Shown here: positions 9,044 through 18,081 of the stretch, in pieces
How the letters are laid out: every line of letters starts with the position of its first letter
Numbering within the stretch: the stretch's first letter is position 1
Assembly: GCA_903901345.1 (NCBI GenBank)
Contig: CAIUQQ010000033.1
Span: 1 to 34,206, forward strand
Reading direction: 5' to 3'
DNA length: 34,206 bases
DNA from: an uncultured Bacteroidota bacterium
GTDB taxonomy: Bacteria > Bacteroidota > Bacteroidia > UKL13-3
Translations under genes and position numbers: made by a program
Notes under the pieces: generated by a model
Seen by the model: the letters and a program-made list of their open reading frames with translations, nothing else
Database searches by the model: none
Told to the model about the DNA's origin: nothing

Positions 9044-10639
9044 TTAATAAAGGCTATATATATTAATATTTTTATATGATCCTATTTTTGTTTTTGTAAA
9101 TGGTTTTAAATAATCACGATTATTTAAAACACTTGTATCATTTACAATAATATACTTAGCGCCTTTGTTTTTAAAATATTCAATTCTTTTTTTTCCCTCC
9201 AAATGTCCGTATCCGTAATCTGTAAAACCAACTTGATTCATTAACACCAAACTTATATTTATACTTTGATCAGGTATACTTATAATTCTATCTGTAGGTT
9301 TAATTCCTATACTTCGCAAATAAGGTTCTACTGTTTCACATGATCCCATAGTAGATTGATAATTAAAATGAGACCAATTGTAATACAACCTAGTAACTTG
9401 TTTAAACGTTACATATTCATTCGAAAAAAAATCATTAGAAAAACACTTGGCTCTAGTAAGTGCAGCACCATAATACATGCTATGAATAAATATAAATATA
9501 AGTAAAATATTTACCCATATTGTTTTAAAAATTGACGCATTAACTGACAGTAAAACTAAAAAAAAGGAGATGATTGAAATTGGAATAATTATTACCCAAT
9601 TGCATAAATAATAATCATGTACGTCAAATACTTTATAGAATAAAATAAAAAAAGAAAATATCCCGATTAATATAATTATTTGTGTAATAGCAATAAATCG
9701 ATTATTTTTTTTGAAATAAATAAATGAAAAAATATTTGCAAAAACTACAGAAAACAAAACAATTGGGCTATGAAATTGAAACAAAATATGTCCCAAAAAA
9801 GCATTAAATATTTTTATCTTTTCCGTTGTTGAAGCCTCCCAAAATGGCCAAATTCCAGTCAAAAAAACACCTCCACTATTAGTTGTATTATACCATTTTA
9901 CATATTGAATCCAAGAGTAAATTAATAATAAAGCAATAAAAAATGGAATGATTTGCAAAAATGGTTTTCTAAACAATTTTTGATCTTTTTTAAGTTTTAC
10001 AAAACCAATTAATTCAAGTGCCAATGCACCCATAATAGCGGCAATACTTATTATGGAAGTTACTTTAATTAAGCCAGCTAACAAGAATAAAATAGCAGAA
10101 ATTATTAAATATTTATTTTTTTCTTTTTCATAGAAACAATAAAAAAAATACCATCCACATAATGCAATTGAAAAAGCAGGAACATCTGCCAAAAAGTTGT
10201 TCCCATAATACGTTATAAGTGGCGATGATGAGGTAATTCCAACTACAAAAACTGCTAAAAAAACATTACTAAATATGGATAGAGAAATCCTAAAGAGACT
10301 ATATAAACCTAATATCAATATTAAAAAATTAAGCAATCTGTATATAACAGCGTGTTTACCAAATAAACGCCAAAGTTTTGATACTGAATAGTAAATAATA
10401 GGAAACTCACTTATTGTTTTTCCATTATTACTATACCCAATTTGATGAATAGAAGGCTCTAAAAAAGGTAGATTATTTTCGTAATAATTTGAGGCAATGG
10501 AGTAACAATCTGCTTGCCTCCATTGATGAACAGAATAAGGTTTAAAAAAAGAGATTTCTTCATACCGATTTAAGAAAAAATATGAAAATATAAAGAAAAT
10601 AAATACAATGTTTGGATTATTTTTACAAAATTGAAGCAT
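9044..10639 (-). CDS. Multi-pass membrane glycosyltransferase (GT39/PMT-like)
   Basis: Many TM helices; N-terminal loop 'YSVHQWRQADCYSIASNYYENNLPFLEP' typical of GT39-like proteins; 'YYGNNFLADVPAFSIALCGWYFF'. Confidence 0.6.
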   Translation of the reverse strand: MLQFCKNNPNIVFIFFIFSYFFLNRYEEISFFKPYSVHQWRQADCYSIASNYYENNLPFLEPSIHQIGYSNNGKTISEFPIIYYSVSKLWRLFGKHAVIYRLLNFLILILGLYSLFRISLSIFSNVFLAVFVVGITSSSPLITYYGNNFLADVPAFSIALCGWYFFYCFYEKEKNKYLIISAILFLLAGLIKVTSIISIAAIMGALALELIGFVKLKKDQKLFRKPFLQIIPFFIALLLIYSWIQYVKWYNTTNSGGVFLTGIWPFWEASTTEKIKIFNAFLGHILFQFHSPIVLFSVVFANIFSFIYFKKNNRFIAITQIIILIGIFSFFILFYKVFDVHDYYLCNWVIIIPISIISFFLVLLSVNASIFKTIWVNILLIFIFIHSMYYGAALTRAKCFSNDFFSNEYVTFKQVTRLYYNWSHFNYQSTMGSCETVEPYLRSIGIKPTDRIISIPDQSINISLVLMNQVGFTDYGYGHLEGKKRIEYFKNKGAKYIIVNDTSVLNNRDYLKPFTKTKIGSYKNINIYSLY

Positions 10640-10653
10640 CTATTTTAATTATT

Positions 10654-11355
10654 TTATACTCTTTTACTAACTGTAATTTGTTCAATTCTCTTTTCGTAAT
10701 TTTTACCTTTAAAAATTCTGTTTACATAAATTCCTGGTGTATGAATCATATCGGGATCTAATTGGCCAACTGGCACTAGTTCTTCTACTTCAGCTATGGT
10801 AATTTTACCTGCCATAGCCATTAAAGGGTTAAAGTTACGAGAAGTTGCTCTAAATATTAAGTTTCCATGCGTATCGCCTTTCCATGCTTTTACTATGGCA
10901 AAATCTGACTTAAATGCGTGTTCTAACAAATATGTTTTACCGTCAAAATCACGGGTTTCTTTTCCAATGGCTACTTCTGTTCCAATTCCAGCTGGGGTAT
11001 AAATAGCTGGCATTCCATAACCTGCAGCCATGCAACGAGTAGCTAAAGTTCCTTGAGGAATTAATTCTACTTCTAATTCACCACTTAATAACTGACGTTC
11101 AAATTCTGCATTTTCACCTACATAACTTGAAATCATTTTTTTTACTTGATGTGTATTGAGCAATAAACCTATACCAAAGTCATCAACACCAGCGTTATTA
11201 CTTATACAAGTTAAGTTCTTAACGCCTTTATTTACCAATGCTGTAATTGAATTTTCGGGAATGCCACAAAGTCCAAATCCACCTAACATTATTACTGCAC
11301 CGTCTTCTATATCTTTAATTGCTTCAATAGCATTTTCAACTACTTTATGTAACAT
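10654..11355 (-). CDS. 3-oxoacid CoA-transferase subunit A
   Basis: '[49 protein letters not shown]', '[25 protein letters not shown]'. Confidence 0.95.
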   Translation of the reverse strand: MLHKVVENAIEAIKDIEDGAVIMLGGFGLCGIPENSITALVNKGVKNLTCISNNAGVDDFGIGLLLNTHQVKKMISSYVGENAEFERQLLSGELEVELIPQGTLATRCMAAGYGMPAIYTPAGIGTEVAIGKETRDFDGKTYLLEHAFKSDFAIVKAWKGDTHGNLIFRATSRNFNPLMAMAGKITIAEVEELVPVGQLDPDMIHTPGIYVNRIFKGKNYEKRIEQITVSKRV

Positions 11356-11448
11356 ATTATTGTTTTATTATTTTAAATTGAAAGATTTCAAAATTCTCTT
11401 TCCCCAACTCACTTCTCTCAGCTCAAATCTCTCAGCTCACATTTTTTA

Positions 11449-11718
11449 TTATTCTACAACAGCTGAAAGTCCTCTGTCGCAAAGAGCTTGGCAAATACTT
11501 TTCAATTTTTCTTCTTCACCATTTTTTACCAACGCTTTTCCTTTATAATGTACTAACATAGCACATTGTTCCGCTTGTAATTCGTCATGTTCACAAATTT
11601 TGCAGAGACACTCAATAACCCAATCAAAAGTATTCACATCATCATTATATAAAACAATTTTATAACCATTGTCTATTAAATCCAATACATCAACTTCTAG
11701 TTCTTTTTCTGTTTGCAT
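11449..11718 (-). CDS. clpS: ATP-dependent Clp protease adaptor ClpS
   Basis: 'YKIVLYNDDVNTFDWVIECL', 'AMLVHYKGKALVKNGEEEKLKSICQALCDRGLSAVVE'. Confidence 0.92.
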   Translation of the reverse strand: MQTEKELEVDVLDLIDNGYKIVLYNDDVNTFDWVIECLCKICEHDELQAEQCAMLVHYKGKALVKNGEEEKLKSICQALCDRGLSAVVE

Positions 11719-11731
11719 CTATTCTAAATAA

Positions 11732-12355
11732 TTATTGATTTACCTTCTTTTTAAATGATAATTTATTTTCTGTTCCTGTTCTTAGCCTAGTAATATTTGT
11801 CCTGTGAGTATAAACTACTAAAATTGCTATGACACAAAAAAAGCAATTTGCAATCACATTATTGGTATAAAAATAAAAAGAAAGTATAGCAGCAAGACTA
11901 GCAGCACCCATACTTCCAACCGATATATATTTGGTAATAGATACAATGGTAACAAAAACCACAATACAAATTAATGCAATTTGCCAATTTAAAGCTATGC
12001 ACATACCTAACAAAGTTGCAATTCCTTTTCCGCCTTTAAAACCTGCAAATAATGGAAAAACATGCCCTAAAACAGCGGTTACACCTAAAGCCATTTGGAA
12101 ATTAAAATAGTTTTGAGTTTCAAATTCTATTGCAGAAAAATAAATTAAACTTGTAGCTAAATATCCTTTTAACAAGTCAATGAATAACACTATAAAACCT
12201 GCTTTATTTCCTAAAGTACGCAAGGTATTAGTGGCACCAGCATTTCCACTTCCATGCTCGCGAACATCAATTTTATGAAAAGTTTTTCCGTACCAAACTG
12301 CAGTAGGAATAGAACCTAATAAATAGGCCAAAAGGATTAAAATAGCTAATGTCAT
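11732..12355 (-). CDS. plsY: Glycerol-3-phosphate acyltransferase PlsY
   Basis: 'YLLGSIPTAVWYGK', 'REHGSGNAGATNTLRTLGNKAG', 'GHVFPLFAGFKGGKGIATLLG'. Confidence 0.96.
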   Translation of the reverse strand: MTLAILILLAYLLGSIPTAVWYGKTFHKIDVREHGSGNAGATNTLRTLGNKAGFIVLFIDLLKGYLATSLIYFSAIEFETQNYFNFQMALGVTAVLGHVFPLFAGFKGGKGIATLLGMCIALNWQIALICIVVFVTIVSITKYISVGSMGAASLAAILSFYFYTNNVIANCFFCVIAILVVYTHRTNITRLRTGTENKLSFKKKVNQ

Positions 12356-12412
12356 TTTTTTAAATTCAAATTCAAGATTACAAAATTTATAGTTTATAAA
12401 AAAGTATTTGTG

Positions 12413-13438
12413 TTAATCCATTTCAGAAATACTTCGCATTATATCTCTTTTTATGCGGTGCAATACCTTAGCTTCATGAATAAAATTGTCAGCTAAAATC
12501 TCCATTTCTTCCTTTATTTGTCTAGGAGAACGGTGATTATTGATGGCCAGTTTTTTGGTTTTTTTCTTTAAATCTTTATCCGAAACCAATGCAGTTTCTT
12601 TAATTGCATTTTCAATACAAATAATCCTTAAACCTTCATCTTTTAAATTGCCACTTTCGGCAATTAGCCAACTTAAAGAATAAAAATTAGCTGATTGAAC
12701 ATTTATTGGCGATTGTTTATTTAACAAGGGAGGCATTTTGTTAAATGGATTTGTAACAATATCTTTCGTTAAATAAATATCCATTTTAGCATGGGAGTTT
12801 TCAATTATTTTAAGCTGCACTAAACCATTAAGAGCTTGTGCATAAATACTTATCCAACGTAATTGCCTTCTAAATTCGTGCAAGCCATGTTCCAAATCGT
12901 TAAAATTTAAAATACCCGCATCATATTTATCCTCTATTTCTTCAATTTGAACAATGATACTTTTACCAATTTCAATTTTTTCTTTTTTAGAATTCAACCA
13001 ATCTGCAGTTTCTAATTCCTCTTTTATAATTGCTAATATTGAATTGTTTTCATTTAACCAACCATCATTTAAAAGTATGCTTTCAAGAATTGATAATTCG
13101 TGTTTATAATGTTGGGTTAGGTTATTTATTAATACTTCCGGAAAGTTTTTTTGGACTGAAAATTCCTTAATAAATGCATTAAAATAATCAATTTTCCCTA
13201 ATTGATCTTCCAATGATTTGAACATTAAACGCATTCTTTCAAATCGTTTTTTATTATGAATTTGTTTGTAAATTCTGGCTAATGCTTCTAAATAAAAAAG
13301 CACTTGCCTAGCATTTGAATGAAATATTACTTCTGCTGGTACTTTTGATTCTGCTGCTTTTTGCAAAATATTCTCTAATATTTCTATTTGTATATTAAAT
13401 CTATTTAGACCATCAAATGAATTGCTTTTATTTTTCAT
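12413..13438 (-). CDS. Uncharacterised helical protein, possibly CHAD-like
   Basis: Two helical segments resembling CHAD motifs: 'ARQVLFYLEALARIYK...LEDQLGKIDYFNAFIKEF' and 'LEHGLHEFRRQLRWISIYAQALNGLVQL'. Confidence 0.35.
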   Translation of the reverse strand: MKNKSNSFDGLNRFNIQIEILENILQKAAESKVPAEVIFHSNARQVLFYLEALARIYKQIHNKKRFERMRLMFKSLEDQLGKIDYFNAFIKEFSVQKNFPEVLINNLTQHYKHELSILESILLNDGWLNENNSILAIIKEELETADWLNSKKEKIEIGKSIIVQIEEIEDKYDAGILNFNDLEHGLHEFRRQLRWISIYAQALNGLVQLKIIENSHAKMDIYLTKDIVTNPFNKMPPLLNKQSPINVQSANFYSLSWLIAESGNLKDEGLRIICIENAIKETALVSDKDLKKKTKKLAINNHRSPRQIKEEMEILADNFIHEAKVLHRIKRDIMRSISEMD

Positions 13439-13450
13439 AATCTTGTTAAT

Positions 13451-13876
13451 TTATTGTTCTTTATAACTTGGTTCGGCATTTTTCAAATTGCCAAATTGCC
13501 ACTTATTATTTACTTTTTTTAAAACATAAACATCAACTGCTTTTTCACTCAAATAGGTGTTATCAGATTGAATATTTAAAACAAAAACACCAGCCATTGT
13601 AAAAACTTCTGCTTTTTGGAAGTCAGCTGTTATAAAAACTCCTGCCGAAAAAGTTTGTTGTTTATTGGTTAATTGAATTGGCAATTCAAAAGTTTTGACA
13701 CATTCATTTTTTAATTTGCTCCATTGGTATCCAGCTGAAGCTTTGCATCCATTTGCGTCTGTGTCATTACCAACAATACTAACTAAATGAGTAGTTTTAT
13801 TGCAACTGAAAATTAAAATAAATGTTGATATAAAAATTGTTATGGCTATTTTTTTCATTATTTTATTGATTGTCAA
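13451..13876 (-). CDS. Small putative lipoprotein of unknown function
   Basis: 'MKKIAITIFISTFILIFSCNKTTH' has a lipobox-like LIFSC; the likely start is the second Met (~13858), 5 nt beyond the upstream stop codon. Confidence 0.6.
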   Translation of the reverse strand: MTINKIMKKIAITIFISTFILIFSCNKTTHLVSIVGNDTDANGCKASAGYQWSKLKNECVKTFELPIQLTNKQQTFSAGVFITADFQKAEVFTMAGVFVLNIQSDNTYLSEKAVDVYVLKKVNNKWQFGNLKNAEPSYKEQ

Positions 13877-14879
13877 AATGATATTGAAGTCTTTCTTTTA
13901 CTATACTTAATGGCGATGCAATGGCATTTACATATTGATAATTTCCATCTCTATTATTATTGATTGAAAGTTGAATTGGACTTGCTTCACTTTGAATGGC
14001 ATTTACTTTAAATTGTTCACTTATTTTATCATAAAAAACATAGGGCGCACCTGATGATCCAAAGCGAAAATAACCTTTAATTAAATACCTCAAACCTTCA
14101 AAAACAAAGTTCCCTCCTACGCTATCACCAAACGTTCCGTGATGGTCGAGAAATCCTTCCATTTGAGCTTTATTCAAAAGCCTACCTAAGAAACCACCTG
14201 GTGAACTTTGCAAGCAAAAAAGATTTAATTCGTTATCATTTAAAACAGAAAAATCATATGGAATGCTTGGTAATTTATTGACAATATTTTGAGAAGTATT
14301 TATTATTTTATACAATGCAATATCAGCGCTGTAAAATCCTTCCACCAATTCAAGTTCAATTAAATAAGTATGTCTATTGATACTCGGTTCATGAAAATAA
14401 GTACTGGTATCAAATTGCTCGGTTAAAGTTTCATCATTGTAAAATTTGTTTTCTTTGAATTGAACAATTAAATGAGGTGTACAAATATTCTTTTCTGCCA
14501 ATGTAACCCAACGCGTATCAAAGTTTATTTGCTTTAAAATTTCAATAATTGTTTGAACATTTTGCTGGTTTACATTCATCAAATAACGTTTATTAGTAAA
14601 TGAATCTAATACATAAAATTGCTCGAAAATTTGAAGTTGCGAAGGATTTAAAAACGGTAAAATATCTTTCGTATAAATTTCATTGTCTATTGATTTAAAA
14701 AACTGTGCTTCTGTTTTTAAATTATGAGCCACAGAAAGAACAAATCCATTACCAATATGAAACGCACAAATGTTGTTATCAAACTGTTTTCTATCAGGTT
14801 CGTTCACATTGTAAATCCACATTATTCTGAATAATGGCGATGTTTGTTCATTTATTAAATCTAATTTTTTATTCAGCAT
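13863..14879 (-). CDS. Trypsin-like (chymotrypsin-fold) serine protease, putative
   Basis: Triad-like motifs in order: 'GNGFVLSVAHNL' (His), 'YSADIALYKI' (Asp), 'FRFGSSGAPYVFYD' (Ser). No signal peptide evident. Confidence 0.65.
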   Translation of the reverse strand: MLNKKLDLINEQTSPLFRIMWIYNVNEPDRKQFDNNICAFHIGNGFVLSVAHNLKTEAQFFKSIDNEIYTKDILPFLNPSQLQIFEQFYVLDSFTNKRYLMNVNQQNVQTIIEILKQINFDTRWVTLAEKNICTPHLIVQFKENKFYNDETLTEQFDTSTYFHEPSINRHTYLIELELVEGFYSADIALYKIINTSQNIVNKLPSIPYDFSVLNDNELNLFCLQSSPGGFLGRLLNKAQMEGFLDHHGTFGDSVGGNFVFEGLRYLIKGYFRFGSSGAPYVFYDKISEQFKVNAIQSEASPIQLSINNNRDGNYQYVNAIASPLSIVKERLQYHFDNQ

Positions 14880-15063
14880 TTTAGGTTAACTAATATTGAT
14901 GGTAAATATAATAAATTAAATTAAAAAAAAAGCCATAAAAATTGAAATTTTTAAAGGTATTTATGCCATTTATTATCAATGATTTTTGGTAGATATATTA
15001 TGAAAAATTTATGAAAAATAACATTTAACTTTACGCTGTTTTTTTCTTTAATCCTTTCTAATT

Positions 15064-15774
15064 ATGAAACGCACCATTCAAAAATTATTATTAGGTAGTA
15101 ATGCTAAAAATTTAAAGCCATTGGTTAGCCCAATTCAAAAAAACATTCGTAACATTTCATCTATTTGGCACAATCATCACCAAGACGATAGTGGAATTGA
15201 AAAAATTATTCGATTATTTTTAGCATCATCGCAATTACTTTTTCCTGGCATTTACCTAAAAAATTTTGCAAGCAAAAAAGGAATTGAATATCAAGACTTG
15301 GCATTGGATTTTTATGTAACCATTAAAGTGTTTTTCCCAATCATTATACTGGTGAACAATTGGCAATATTACCCTTGGACAATTGTTGTTTTGGTTTATT
15401 TATTATTGGAAACCATCTTGTACATTCCTACCTTAATATTTGCTTCCGACTTATTTTCAAGGCCACGTTCGTATAAAAGATCCATGCTTTTATTGTTCTT
15501 TAATTACCTCGAAATTGTATTTGCATATGCCGTTATTTATGCAATCGGAAATTATTTAAATCAACCTTTTTCTCATTGGTTCGATGCTGTTTATTTTAGC
15601 ATCATTACCTCATCATCTATTGGTTATGGCGACTTTTTCCCAACTACCACTTTTGGCCGATTTTTAGTAAGCACACAAGCATTATTGTTCTTGTTTTTTG
15701 TGGTTTTATTCTTGAATTTTTTCTCTGCCAAAATAAAATCAAAAGGATATTTTGACCATGAAAATATGGAGTAG
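15064..15774 (+). CDS. Two-TM-type potassium channel family protein
   Basis: Pore region 'HWFDAVYFSIITSSSIGYGDFFPTTTFGRFLVSTQALLFLFFVVLFL' with selectivity-filter motif SIGYGD. Confidence 0.85.
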   Translation: MKRTIQKLLLGSNAKNLKPLVSPIQKNIRNISSIWHNHHQDDSGIEKIIRLFLASSQLLFPGIYLKNFASKKGIEYQDLALDFYVTIKVFFPIIILVNNWQYYPWTIVVLVYLLLETILYIPTLIFASDLFSRPRSYKRSMLLLFFNYLEIVFAYAVIYAIGNYLNQPFSHWFDAVYFSIITSSSIGYGDFFPTTTFGRFLVSTQALLFLFFVVLFLNFFSAKIKSKGYFDHENME

Positions 15775-15824
15775 CGTTACAAAATATTCAATTAATAAAC
15801 TTGTACAAACAAATATTTATCGTA

Positions 15825-15836
15825 ATATTGCAATAT
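15825..15836 (+). promoter_or_regulatory. Candidate ArsR operator upstream of arsR
   Basis: Perfect 12-nt palindrome ATATTGCAATAT within atttatcgtaATATTGCAATATaaaa, 11 nt upstream of the arsR ATG. Confidence 0.5.
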
Positions 15837-15847
15837 AAAAATATAGA

Positions 15848-16180
15848 ATGGGAGCAAGTAAAACAGATCATTTTACCGAAAAACAAAATCAATTAGCAGC
15901 CATTGCAAAAGCCTTAGGCCATCCAGCTCGCGTTGCAATTATTGAGTATTTACTTTCGGTCGATTCATGCATTTGTGGCGATATTGTAAATGTACTGCCA
16001 TTGGCGCAGCCTACAGTTTCGCAGCATTTAAAAGAGTTGAAAAACGCTGGAATTATTAAAGGAAGTATTGAAGGAAACGCCATTTGTTATTGTATTAACG
16101 AAGAAACATTGAGCATTTTACAAGCATTTTTTTCGCATATAAATAATCATTTACAAATAAAAAAATCAAATTGTTGTTAA
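15848..16180 (+). CDS. arsR: ArsR/SmtB family transcriptional regulator
   Basis: 'LAAIAKALGHPARVAIIEYLLSVDSCICGDIVNVLPLAQPTVSQHLKELKNAGIIKGSIEGNAICYCIN'; CxC metal-site motif and C-terminal NCC. Confidence 0.95.
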   Translation: MGASKTDHFTEKQNQLAAIAKALGHPARVAIIEYLLSVDSCICGDIVNVLPLAQPTVSQHLKELKNAGIIKGSIEGNAICYCINEETLSILQAFFSHINNHLQIKKSNCC

Positions 16181-16330
16181 AAAGTGTCTGTAATAAAACT
16201 CAAATTTCTTCGTTATGCTCGGTATAAAATTGGTCATTTGCGATACTTCGGCTCCGCTCAGTACAAGCTGCAAACTCCCATTTTTCTCCCTTCACTAGCC
16301 TCGAACTTCAAGTTTTCTTATCAGACATTT
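16181..16330. repeat. Intergenic imperfect-palindrome element (~150 bp) in the ars operon
   Basis: Outer arms AAGTGTCTGTAATAAAACT...TTCG and CGAA...AGTTTTCTTATCAGACATTT are inverted; inner arms AAAATTGGTCATTTGC and GCAAACTCCCATTTTT are inverted (12/16). Confidence 0.55.
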
Positions 16331-16356
16331 CACATTCAAAAACCAAATAAATTATT

Positions 16357-16827
16357 ATGAAATTATCAGAAGTAAAACAAGCATTATTAACTTTAGAAAC
16401 GGTTAGTTTTTTATTGCCAAATGGCAATAAAGTGCCATTACATTTTCATGTAACTGAAGTAGGTGAAATCACCAAAAACTTTATTGATTGTGGTGGCGTT
16501 GTAAGAAAAGAAAAAGTAGTAAATTTTCAACTGTGGGAATCCAATGATTTTGACCACAGACTAGCGCCACAAAAACTATTGGACATTATACAACTTTCAG
16601 AAAAAGTTTTAGGAATAGAAAACAAAGATGTGGAAGTAGAATATCAAGCAGAAACCATTGGTAAATTTGACTTAAACTTTAATGGAAAAGATTTTGTTTT
16701 GGTCAATAAACAAACCGATTGTTTGGCTAAAGATAATTGTGGAATTCCAAGTGAAAAATTGAAAGTAAAATTAGCTGAATTAGTTCCTGAACAGAACTGC
16801 TGCACACCAGGTGGAGGTTGTTGTTAA
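16357..16827 (+). CDS. DUF6428-like protein of ars operons
   Basis: 'MKLSEVKQALLTLETVSFLLPNGNKVPLHFHVTEVGEITKNFIDCGG...NFQLWESNDFDHRLAPQKLLDII'; cysteine-rich tail 'EQNCCTPGGGCC'; lies between arsR and ACR3. Confidence 0.75.
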   Translation: MKLSEVKQALLTLETVSFLLPNGNKVPLHFHVTEVGEITKNFIDCGGVVRKEKVVNFQLWESNDFDHRLAPQKLLDIIQLSEKVLGIENKDVEVEYQAETIGKFDLNFNGKDFVLVNKQTDCLAKDNCGIPSEKLKVKLAELVPEQNCCTPGGGCC

Positions 16828-16884
16828 GTAATTAAAATAGGTCAGTACAAGCGAATTAGTTTCTAGGTTTTAACGTTGTTTTCA

Positions 16885-16941
16885 GTCATGTCGAGCGGAG
16901 TCGAGACATCTTTAACTGTTCTCGACTACGCTCGAACTGAC
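16885..16941. repeat. Intergenic palindromic (REP-like) element
   Basis: 22-nt inverted arms GTCATGTCGAGCGGAGTCGAGA (16885-16906) and TCTCGACTACGCTCGAACTGAC (16920-16941), three mismatches, 13-nt loop. Confidence 0.8.
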
Positions 16942-17027
16942 TGTATGAAAGCGAACTGACTACTTAATAACGAACTGCCATTTAATTGTGAACCGACTAT
17001 AATAAAAACCAAAACATTTCATAAACA

Positions 17028-18080
17028 ATGAATACAAACAAAACGATTACAAAGCAAAAACGATTAAGTTTCTTAGATCAATATTTAACACTTTGGATAT
17101 TTTTAGCTATGGGAATTGGCGTATCCATTGGATATTTTATTCCATCATCGGCTAATTTTATCGACTCATTTTCGAACGGAACCACCAATATTCCTTTAGC
17201 AATTGGATTAATTTTGATGATGTATCCTCCACTCACTAAAGTAAAATTTGAAAAAATTCCAACACTGTTCAACAATAAAAAATTATTGTTTGTTTCGTTT
17301 TTTATTACTTGGATAGTTGGCCCTTTTTTGATGTTTTTTTTAGCAATAACTTTTTTAAAAGATTATCCTGATTACATGACAGGCTTAATCATTATTGGTC
17401 TTGCGCCATGTATAGCCATGGTAATTGTTTGGAACGAATTGGCTGGTGGAAACCGAGAATATGTAGCAGGTTTAGTAGGAATCAATAGCATATTACAAGT
17501 GCTTTTCTTCAGTATTTACACTTATTTTTATTTAGAAATTATGTTGCCCTTTTTTGGAATAAAAGCTTTAAGCATTGACATAACCATAGGCGAAATTGCC
17601 AAAACTGTTGGCGTATATTTAGGAATTCCTTTTGCCTTGGCAGTAATTAGCAAACTGGTATTAACCAAATCAAAAGGGGAAGAATGGTTCAATAGAAAGT
17701 TTATTCCTACTATTTCTCCCATAACTTTAATTGCTTTACTTTTTACCATTGTAGTCATGTTTAGTTTAAAAGGTCAAATGATCGTAGATATTCCTTTTGA
17801 TGTAATCAGAATTGCCATTCCATTGATCATTTTCTTTGCCATTATGTTTACACTTACTTTTTTTATAAGCAAATTTTTTGGTGCAGATTATGCACAAAAT
17901 GCTGCTATTTCTTTTACTGCCACGGGCAATAATTTTGAATTGGCCATAGCTGTTGCCATTGGTGTTTTTGGTATCAATAGCGGACAAGCCTTTGCGGGTG
18001 TAATTGGCCCATTGGTTGAAGTTCCCGCCTTAATTTTATTGGTAAAATTTGCTTATTACTTAAAGAAAAAATTGTACTAA
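17028..18080 (+). CDS. arsB: ACR3-family arsenite efflux transporter
   Basis: 'LDQYLTLWIFLAMGIGVSIGYFIPS', 'IGLAPCIAMVIVWNELAGGNREYVAGLVGINSILQVLFF', 'AAISFTATGNNFELAIAVAIGVFG'. Confidence 0.97.
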   Translation: MNTNKTITKQKRLSFLDQYLTLWIFLAMGIGVSIGYFIPSSANFIDSFSNGTTNIPLAIGLILMMYPPLTKVKFEKIPTLFNNKKLLFVSFFITWIVGPFLMFFLAITFLKDYPDYMTGLIIIGLAPCIAMVIVWNELAGGNREYVAGLVGINSILQVLFFSIYTYFYLEIMLPFFGIKALSIDITIGEIAKTVGVYLGIPFALAVISKLVLTKSKGEEWFNRKFIPTISPITLIALLFTIVVMFSLKGQMIVDIPFDVIRIAIPLIIFFAIMFTLTFFISKFFGADYAQNAAISFTATGNNFELAIAVAIGVFGINSGQAFAGVIGPLVEVPALILLVKFAYYLKKKLY

Positions 18081-18081
18081 A

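Noticed and set aside
13863-13876. Overlap of the lipoprotein ORF with the protease ORF
   Set aside because: Probably a start-site artefact: the second Met (about 13858) gives a lipoprotein signal peptide and no overlap.
17078-17987. Minus-strand ORFs antisense to the ACR3 gene
   Set aside because: The ACR3 frame is unambiguous; these are shadow ORFs.
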